Below, piece by piece: positions 24,595 to 30,245 of a stretch of DNA of 30,245 nt; within the stretch, counting starts at the first letter, position 1, and each line of letters opens with the position of its first letter. The position numbers and the translations under genes are program-made. Location of the stretch: the NCBI GenBank assembly GCA_964473155.1, contig CAYYNT010000055.1, positions 1 through 30,245 on the forward strand, given 5' to 3'. The DNA comes from JAJFUG01 sp964473155. GTDB taxonomy: Bacteria > Gemmatimonadota > Glassbacteria > GWA2-58-10. The notes beneath the pieces are model-generated. The model saw only the letters and a program-made list of their open reading frames with translations, made no database searches and was not told where the DNA came from.

Positions 24595-25623
24595 ATGAAA
24601 AAGCTCAGGTTCGTGCTGGTGGGCACCGGCAATATCGCGACTACGTATGTCAACGCCACGGCCAATGTCGATGAGGCCGAAATTGTGGGTGTGGTAAGCC
24701 GCAGCGCCGAGCGGGCGGCGAAATATGCGGCGGAAAAAGGCTTCGAAGCCTCGGCGGTCAGCCTGGATAAAATCGGCGTACCTTACGATGCCGTGATGTT
24801 AGCCACGCCCAACGGCCTCCACCACCGCGACACCCTGGCCGCGGCCGCGCTGGGGAAGCACGTGCTGACAGAGAAACCGCTGGACGTGACTCTGCCGAAA
24901 ATGGATGAGATGATCGCGGTCTGCCGCAAGGCCGGGGTGCGCCTGGGCGTGAGCTTCCAGCGGCGGATGAGCCCGGTGAATATCGCGCTCAAGAAAATGA
25001 TAGAGGCGCGCGCTTTCGGGAAAATCTATGTCACGGACCTGTTCGTCAAGTTCCTGCGGCCGCAGAGCTATTACGACAGCGCCGAGTGGCGCGGCACGCT
25101 GGAGGTGGACGGCGGCGGGCCGTTCATGCAACAGGCCAGCCACAACGTGGACACCCTGACCTGGTTTTTCGGCGCGCCGCGCACGGTGATGGCCAAAACC
25201 GCACTGCTGGCGCACTCCGGGATCGAGGTCGAGGACCACGGCGCGGCGGTGCTGACCTGGCCGGACGGCATGTTCGGGACGATTATCGCCTCGACGGTCA
25301 CCGCGCCGGGGTTCCCGGTGCGAATGGAGCTGCACTCCGAGAAAGGCTCGTTCATATCGGTGAACGATGAGATAGTGGACTGGAAGATCGAGGGGGTTCA
25401 GCCGCCCGCCGTGGCCCCCGCCAAGGCGATTCACAGCGGGGCCGGAGCGGCCGGTGTGGCGGTGACAGAGACCGGCGGGCACGAGGCGATAATCCGCGAT
25501 TTCTGCCACGCTGTATGGGAGGGGCGCGAACCTGCGGTCAGCGGAGAGGAGGGGCGGCGCACCGGCCTGGTGATCGACAGCATCTACCGCGCCGCCCGCG
25601 AGGGACGGGAGATAACTCTATAG
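24595..25623 (+). CDS. Gfo/Idh/MocA-family oxidoreductase
   Basis: 342 residues, the usual family length, with no signal peptide. The Rossmann loop is GTGNIA at 10-15. The EKP motif is intact at 93-95 (HVLTEKP). The substrate domain has GGGPFMQQASHNVDTL, with the histidine typical of the active site. These enzymes oxidise sugars or cyclitols with NAD(P); the substrate is unknown. The ATG at 24595 has GGAG eight bases upstream. It follows the AKR-like pair by 37 bases, so the three genes likely form one pathway unit. This is the most canonical of the three Gfo/Idh/MocA proteins in the window. Confidence 0.92.
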   Translation: MKKLRFVLVGTGNIATTYVNATANVDEAEIVGVVSRSAERAAKYAAEKGFEASAVSLDKIGVPYDAVMLATPNGLHHRDTLAAAALGKHVLTEKPLDVTLPKMDEMIAVCRKAGVRLGVSFQRRMSPVNIALKKMIEARAFGKIYVTDLFVKFLRPQSYYDSAEWRGTLEVDGGGPFMQQASHNVDTLTWFFGAPRTVMAKTALLAHSGIEVEDHGAAVLTWPDGMFGTIIASTVTAPGFPVRMELHSEKGSFISVNDEIVDWKIEGVQPPAVAPAKAIHSGAGAAGVAVTETGGHEAIIRDFCHAVWEGREPAVSGEEGRRTGLVIDSIYRAAREGREITL

Positions 25624-25677
25624 ACGATCTGGACAGATGCATTTGCAGTTTTGTGCATCTCAATCAGGGCTGCTTCA

Positions 25678-25806
25678 ATGTCATCTCGGTCATTACCGCG
25701 GAAAACCGCTGTTCTGGTTTTCGTTTGCCTGCTCATCGGAACGTGGGCGGTTTCGTTTTTCAATATCCCCATATTCTGGGGGCTGCTGCCCGCGGGGAAG
25801 CCGTAG
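25678..25806 (+). pseudogene. N-terminal reading frame ending in an in-frame TAG (lost start of next gene)
   Basis: From the ATG at 25678 (CAGGG eight bases upstream) 42 codons run to TAG at 25804-25806. The frame is the same as that of the large gene starting at 25828. The peptide contains a typical membrane helix (TAVLVFVCLLIGTWAV) followed by FFNIPIFWGLL. After the TAG the frame continues with ALLAWVLMCLVVLWVL, another helix. One base change would join both into a single multispanning protein of about 666 residues. It may be a real mutation, an assembly or sequencing error, or read-through. Confidence 0.6.
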
Positions 25807-25827
25807 GCGTTCGCGCTGCTGGCGTGG

Positions 25828-27678
25828 GTGCTGATGTGCCTGGTTGTACTTTGGGTTCTTGACAGCCGGCTGGCGGAGCGGGCGATTCAGCGGGTGGACA
25901 GCTTTATCGGGCGGTCAGGCCTTTTACTGCGCGGCGCTTGGCTGGCTGCCGTCTCGGGAGGGATGTTCCTCCTGGCCTGGGCTTTACGGTCCGGGAACCA
26001 TTTCATGGGCGACGGCTGGATGTACCTGAACAAGGTTGCCGAGCCGTTCAGCCTGATGCCCGGCCGCCCGCTCGATTACCTGGTCCACCATCTGGTATAC
26101 TGGCTTCTGGAAAACGCGGGCCGCGCTCACCCGGAATTGAGCTACGCGGTCCTGCACTGCGCGCTCCTGCCCTTTTTCATATTCGCTCTCTGGTCCCTGT
26201 CAGGGAGAATATCCGGGAAACCGGTCCCCCGGACCGCCCTGACACTTATCATGGCCGGCTGCTCCGCCCTGCTGCTTTTCTGCGGATATGTCGAATCCTA
26301 CACTATCCTGGCATTCTTCACCACGCTCTATCTGGCAGCCGGAGCAGCTTATTTCTGCCGGGATGGATACAGCACCGGCCTACCCTGGGACGCCAGCTTT
26401 CTTTATCTCCTTGCCTTCCTGAGCCACCGCAGCGCCGTGGTCCTTGGCCCATCTCTTCTTTTTCTCTGGATGCTCCGGTTCTGGCGGAGCGGTAAAGATA
26501 AACTTCCCTTGAAACAGTTTTTAGCTGTCCTGGCCCTGGCCCCCGTTCCGCTGGTTATCGCATTCATTATGCGTTCTCCCAGCCTGGACCTTCTGGTCCC
26601 GCTGTTCCAAAGCACCGAGATAGCGCCTTACACTCTGTTCAGCCTGCCGCACCTGTGGGAAAAGCTTAATTTTTTTCTGCTTATCACACCAGCCGCAGTA
26701 ATAGCAGTACCTTTACTCGTCGCCGGATGGGGCAGGATACGCTCGGGAATCAGTCCTCTTTTTCTTTTTCTCAGCCTGGCCATGACAGGCAGCGTTTTCT
26801 TCGTGTTTATCCTTAATCCGATGTTAGGCATCCGGGACTGGGACCTTCTGTCCATCTGCGCCGTGCCTCTCGCGGCCTGGTCCGGCTGGATAATGCTGCA
26901 ATGCATCGAGGACGGACAGTCCAATACACTCCTCGCTTTCGGGCTGGGGCTTGTTGCGCATGGCCTGCTCTGGGTCTGGATCAATGCCGACATCTACCGT
27001 GGCGTAGCATTTATCCATAGAGTCAGGCATGAGGACCTGCACACTTTCAGCGGAAAAACAAATTTCGCCAAGGAGTTGCTCGACAGAGGCTTTATCGTGG
27101 AATCACTCGAACAGAACCGTCTGGCCGGCGGAAGGATGCGCCTGCGGGGGCTGGTAAACAACGCGGAAATATTCATGCGGCTCGGGAAACCGGACAGCGC
27201 ACTGAACAATATCCGCAAAGCCATTGAATATGAGAAGGAAAACAGGCTTAAACCGACACATACGGTCTGGATAAGGGGAGCGGCGGCTTTCGAGGTGATG
27301 GAGCAGCCGGACAGCGCCAGCTATTACTATCTGAAGCCGTTGCGAGGCGGCAGGAATTTTTACGATGCTGAGGACAGGTTCTGGTGGTTGAAGAATGTGG
27401 ATTTCATCTTTCAGAAAAAAATGAAAGAAACCGCCCGTGATCCTCTGAACACAGATTCCATCCTCTTTTTCCTGCGTTACAACGGCATGGCCGGCCGGGA
27501 TGAATACATCGCCAGGATATATGACTTCTATAAAGGCGCGGATTTCGATAAAAAACAGTGGGAGAAGTTGCTTGATTATGCTATCGTTTCAAGACATTTC
27601 CCTTATGTCGACACGCTCAAGCTATACGCGTACAGAAAGTATCCTGAGTTGAGAGAGGCTTTAGAGAATAAACAGTAA
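25828..27678 (+). CDS. GT-C-like multispanning membrane protein with TPR-like C-terminus
   Basis: 616 residues from the first in-frame GTG (ATG at 25834 is next); neither has a ribosome site, and the native start is probably upstream (see 25678). About eleven membrane helices occupy residues 1-400. Features reminiscent of GT-C/PMT-type proteins are the early luminal loop NHFMGDGWMYL and the later NPMLGIRDWDLL before a helix. The C-terminal ~220 residues are soluble, with a TPR-like unit (NNAEIFMRLGKPDSALNNI and following). GT-C proteins transfer sugars from lipid carriers, but activity here is only a possibility. It lies after the Gfo/Idh/MocA gene and before the second Tat-Gfo/Idh gene. Confidence 0.78.
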   Translation: MLMCLVVLWVLDSRLAERAIQRVDSFIGRSGLLLRGAWLAAVSGGMFLLAWALRSGNHFMGDGWMYLNKVAEPFSLMPGRPLDYLVHHLVYWLLENAGRAHPELSYAVLHCALLPFFIFALWSLSGRISGKPVPRTALTLIMAGCSALLLFCGYVESYTILAFFTTLYLAAGAAYFCRDGYSTGLPWDASFLYLLAFLSHRSAVVLGPSLLFLWMLRFWRSGKDKLPLKQFLAVLALAPVPLVIAFIMRSPSLDLLVPLFQSTEIAPYTLFSLPHLWEKLNFFLLITPAAVIAVPLLVAGWGRIRSGISPLFLFLSLAMTGSVFFVFILNPMLGIRDWDLLSICAVPLAAWSGWIMLQCIEDGQSNTLLAFGLGLVAHGLLWVWINADIYRGVAFIHRVRHEDLHTFSGKTNFAKELLDRGFIVESLEQNRLAGGRMRLRGLVNNAEIFMRLGKPDSALNNIRKAIEYEKENRLKPTHTVWIRGAAAFEVMEQPDSASYYYLKPLRGGRNFYDAEDRFWWLKNVDFIFQKKMKETARDPLNTDSILFFLRYNGMAGRDEYIARIYDFYKGADFDKKQWEKLLDYAIVSRHFPYVDTLKLYAYRKYPELREALENKQ

Positions 27679-27755
27679 CCATATTGAAAATCATATAATA
27701 CCCATGTGAGTAATAAATCCTGATTTTTTTCGCTTCATTTTGTCTTTCATTTCCT

Positions 27756-27784
27756 TTGCCTTCTCCAGAAAAAGCGCATAATAT
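27756..27784 (+). promoter_or_regulatory. Candidate sigma70 promoter for the Tat Gfo/Idh/MocA gene
   Basis: TTGCCT (27756-27761) and TAATAT (27779-27784) are separated by 17 bases. The pair sits 83 bases upstream of the start at 27867, in an AT-rich 188-base gap. Confidence 0.45.
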
Positions 27785-27866
27785 TCTCCCTGACTCACGA
27801 ACCGGGAATTCCCTGACATAGTAGACACTTTCTTCATAAACCGAACTTACCTTCGGAGGAACTGTC

Positions 27867-28838
27867 ATGTCTGACCGTCGCGATTTCGTAAAAGCCTTGG
27901 GAATTGGAGCATTGGGAAGCCTGGCGCTCGGAGCGGCAGCTTACGCGCAGAGCGTTCCAGCGCTCAACACCGGCAGTGGCAAAAAAATCCGTGTGGGAAT
28001 TATCGGCGCGGAGAACAGCCATACAATCGGATTCGGTGAAATATTCAACAAACAGAAAAAATTCCCCGGAGTAGAAGTAGTCGCTCTCTGGGGCGAGACC
28101 GATGAGTTCGCGAAGAACGCGGCCGAGCAGGGCGCGATCCCTAAGATTGTGAAAGAGCAGAAAGATCTGTTCGGGCTGATCGATGCCCTGATCGTGGACC
28201 ACCGTCACGCCATGCACCATGTGGCCGCCGCGGCGCCGTTCGTCCAGGCCGGCATCCCGACCTTCGTGGACAAACCATTCGCCTACCGTGTCCAGGAAGC
28301 TCAGTACCTGCTTGACCTGGCTGAAAAACACAAGACCCCGATCACCTGCCTCAGCTCGGCGGCATTCGGCCCGGGCATGGATGATGTCGCCAGGCAGGTG
28401 CAGGCGCAGAAAGACAAAATCAATTCTCTGATTGTCACCGGCCCGGCAGACCCGGCCAGCAAGTATGGTGGAATATTTTTCTACGGCATACATACCATAG
28501 AACGCCTGTTCAAGATGGCCGGAGATGACTGCACGGCGGTGCGTTGCAGCCGCAACGGCAAGCGCACCTCGTTCGAGTTCAAGTTCGCCTCCGGACTGCT
28601 GGCCACCTACGTGCTGGCTCAGAAATGGGAACAGCACTCCGTGACCGGCGAGGGCCTGAAAACGATCACGCCCTCTTTTGAGTCCAAAGATTCGGACTAC
28701 ATGTACGCTGCCATAGTGAAGATGTTCCAGACCGGCGAGGAACCCCGTTCTCACGCCAGCATCCTCAAGCAGGTGTCAGTGCTCGAGGCGATGGAACGCT
28801 CGGTGTCCAGCGAGGACTGGGAAACCCTGCTTGTCTGA
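27867..28838 (+). CDS. Tat-exported Gfo/Idh/MocA-family protein
   Basis: 323 residues. A twin-arginine signal is visible at the start (DRRDFVK at 3-9, then an alanine/leucine/glycine stretch ending AAAYAQ). The Rossmann strand reads VGIIGAENSH at 43-52, lacking the usual GxGxxG spacing. The active-site motif is DKP at 135-137 instead of EKP. The family's C-terminal domain is shortened. The Tat signal suggests a folded, cofactor-loaded periplasmic protein. GGAGG precedes the ATG. The next gene starts 58 bases downstream, so they may be one transcript. Confidence 0.88.
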   Translation: MSDRRDFVKALGIGALGSLALGAAAYAQSVPALNTGSGKKIRVGIIGAENSHTIGFGEIFNKQKKFPGVEVVALWGETDEFAKNAAEQGAIPKIVKEQKDLFGLIDALIVDHRHAMHHVAAAAPFVQAGIPTFVDKPFAYRVQEAQYLLDLAEKHKTPITCLSSAAFGPGMDDVARQVQAQKDKINSLIVTGPADPASKYGGIFFYGIHTIERLFKMAGDDCTAVRCSRNGKRTSFEFKFASGLLATYVLAQKWEQHSVTGEGLKTITPSFESKDSDYMYAAIVKMFQTGEEPRSHASILKQVSVLEAMERSVSSEDWETLLV

Positions 28839-28896
28839 ACGGTAAGTGCGCGCTATCCTGACCGTATGGTTTGCATCGCTCTGCCACGGAGAATTT

Positions 28897-30245
28897 ATGT
28901 TAATCAACTTTCTGGTCTACCCAATCCTGGCCTGTATCGCCATCTTCTGCACCTGCGGCCGAACAGGCGGACCTGACAGTTCGGACCGTGGATTGATTTT
29001 ATCAGCCCTGCCTTCCTCGGTGCGGCTGGACCCGGTGAGCGGAAAAATCATCGAGAACAGGCCGGACATATATGAAATGCGGACCCTGGATGGCCTTCTC
29101 CAGCAAAACTGGATCTTTTCGCACGACACCGTGCGCCTTCATGCCGCCCGCGGGGAGTATGTCTCGTTCCAGATTGTGATCGGCAGCCCGGATGGCGCGG
29201 CGCACAAGGACATCTACGCGGGCATGTTCCCCTTTGCCTGCGGCGGCAACCCGCTGGCAGCCGGCCCGCCGGAGCTGTTCCTCGAATGGTCGGTCGAACT
29301 GCGAGGCAAATCGTCCGGTTATGAAAAAAGCTCCTATGGACCCGGCTGGTACCCGGATGCGCTCATCCCCCTCGATTGCCTGGATACGGACCCGGAATTC
29401 AACGGACGGATCTGGTATCCGCTCAACCTGCCGGATTTCCGCAACCGGATTCCAGGTCAGCGCTACCAGATAATCTGGGTGGATCAGTTCGTGCCCGTTG
29501 ACAGCCAGTCCGCGCCTCCGGGAGTCTACCGCAGCGAGATAGCGGTGCGTTCCGGCGAAAGCATGCGCAGCCTGGCCGTGGAGTTGACAGTGCACGACTG
29601 CGCCATTCCCAACGGCAACCGTCTCTGGGGCAACTTGCAGCATGAGGGATTCCTCAGCCGTATGGATGAGAAAGCCGAACTGGAGCTGTACCAGCTCTTC
29701 AAGAAACACCGGGTGACTCTGGCGGACAACGGGTACCGCCCTGACCTGACAGTTACTCCATCTGGCAAGGTGGAGATTGATTGGGCGCGCTTCGACAAAC
29801 GTCTGAAAAAGTATTTCACCGGCGAGGCATTCACCGCTGCCTACGGTTACAGCGGGCCGGGCTACGGAGAACCCTGGGAGGAATTCCTCCTGCCGTTCGA
29901 CTGCTGGCGCGAGCACGAGGGCCGTCAGCACGCGGGCTGGCCGGATGCCGGCACGGCAGCCGAGGAGCGCGAACCGGGCAAGCAGGCGCTTTACGTGGAT
30001 GCCATCCGTCAGGTGCGTGAACACCTTCTGTCAATGACCGATCCGGGGAAAACCCATCTGATCGTCTTCCAGGCCGGGCTGGACGAAAGTTATTTTCCAG
30101 AGGCCTGGGAGCGCATGGTCTATTACGGCGGGCTGTTCAAGAAACATTTCCCGGAATCGAAATACCGGGTGGACGGCGGCTACAGCCTGGAGGCGATGCA
30201 GGCGATCCACGGGGCCATCGACTACTGGTGCTGCCACACCGTGGG
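28897..30245 (+). CDS. Large secreted protein, DUF4091/GH123-like, 3' end outside window
   Basis: The frame is open from the ATG at 28897 to the window edge (449 codons, no stop). GGAG lies about eight bases upstream. The first 20 residues are hydrophobic with cysteines (C13, C18, C20), so a signal peptide or lipoprotein signal is likely, although no classical lipobox is clear. The middle has a beta-sandwich pattern (GPGWYPDALIPLDCL, YQIIWVDQFVPVD, PGVYRSEIAV) typical of the N-terminal domain of DUF4091/GH123-like glycosidases. After residue ~240 it becomes helix/strand mixed (LADNGYRPDLTV). The enzyme activity cannot be judged from the partial sequence. Confidence 0.72.
   Translation, partial: MLINFLVYPILACIAIFCTCGRTGGPDSSDRGLILSALPSSVRLDPVSGKIIENRPDIYEMRTLDGLLQQNWIFSHDTVRLHAARGEYVSFQIVIGSPDGAAHKDIYAGMFPFACGGNPLAAGPPELFLEWSVELRGKSSGYEKSSYGPGWYPDALIPLDCLDTDPEFNGRIWYPLNLPDFRNRIPGQRYQIIWVDQFVPVDSQSAPPGVYRSEIAVRSGESMRSLAVELTVHDCAIPNGNRLWGNLQHEGFLSRMDEKAELELYQLFKKHRVTLADNGYRPDLTVTPSGKVEIDWARFDKRLKKYFTGEAFTAAYGYSGPGYGEPWEEFLLPFDCWREHEGRQHAGWPDAGTAAEEREPGKQALYVDAIRQVREHLLSMTDPGKTHLIVFQAGLDESYFPEAWERMVYYGGLFKKHFPESKYRVDGGYSLEAMQAIHGAIDYWCCHTV

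Overview
The window looks like part of a GC-rich chromosome (or large contig) from a heterotrophic Gram-negative-type bacterium with an outer membrane. It carries lipoprotein and Sec/Tat-type signal peptides, a candidate outer-membrane beta-barrel protein, and many secreted carbohydrate-active enzymes and Gfo/Idh/MocA oxidoreductases. That mix is common in uncultivated FCB/PVC-type lineages (Glassbacteria, Latescibacteria, Planctomycetes and similar). There is no rRNA or other marker here, so the affiliation is only a guess. I found no tRNA, rRNA, CRISPR array, phage module or transposase gene.

Layout. 1-7011: minus-strand genes for a DUF4153-like membrane protein, a PilZ-type protein, a BNR/sialidase-like lipoprotein, a DMT/EamA exporter and a small two-helix membrane protein. 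One plus-strand GH130 gene sits among them, converging on the sialidase-like gene across a terminator. 7012-7626: an AT-rich divergent regulatory gap with near-consensus promoters at both ends. 7627-10172: a tightly packed operon of four small related membrane proteins, ending in an XRE regulator. 10181-10857: a GxxExxY-family gene bracketed by two nearly identical hairpin-forming repeats, which looks like a small mobile or repeat-associated unit. 10855-13651: a minus-strand Gfo/Idh/MocA oxidoreductase and a plus-strand secreted M20D amidohydrolase, divergently arranged. 13652-14508: a gene-free island of several repeat families, one of which is also present at the left edge of the window. 14509-20068: a secreted DUF1080 protein (minus) divergent from two tandem GH20-like secreted glycosidase paralogues. 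20371-22466: a barrel-type protein, an intrinsic terminator and an MFS transporter. 22673-30245: a plus-strand run of two tandem AKR-like paralogues (one cytoplasmic, one with a Tat signal), a Gfo/Idh/MocA oxidoreductase, a GT-C-like multispanning protein interrupted near its N-terminus by an in-frame TAG, a Tat-exported Gfo/Idh/MocA protein, and the first 449 codons of a large secreted protein that runs off the window.

How the genes may work together. The repeated theme is glycan breakdown outside the cytoplasm (GH20-like pair, GH130, sialidase-like propeller, DUF1080, secreted M20 deacylase, terminal DUF4091/GH123-like protein) combined with NAD(P)-type sugar oxidoreductases and a sugar or drug-type exporter or importer. 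This fits scavenging of amino-sugar or modified glycans, possibly by oxidation to 3-keto sugars followed by DUF1080-type cleavage. That is inference from gene content; no substrate can be read from the sequence.

Most worth following up: the degenerate AKR-like pair, the GxxExxY repeat unit, the four-membrane-protein/XRE operon, and the TAG-interrupted GT-C-like gene.
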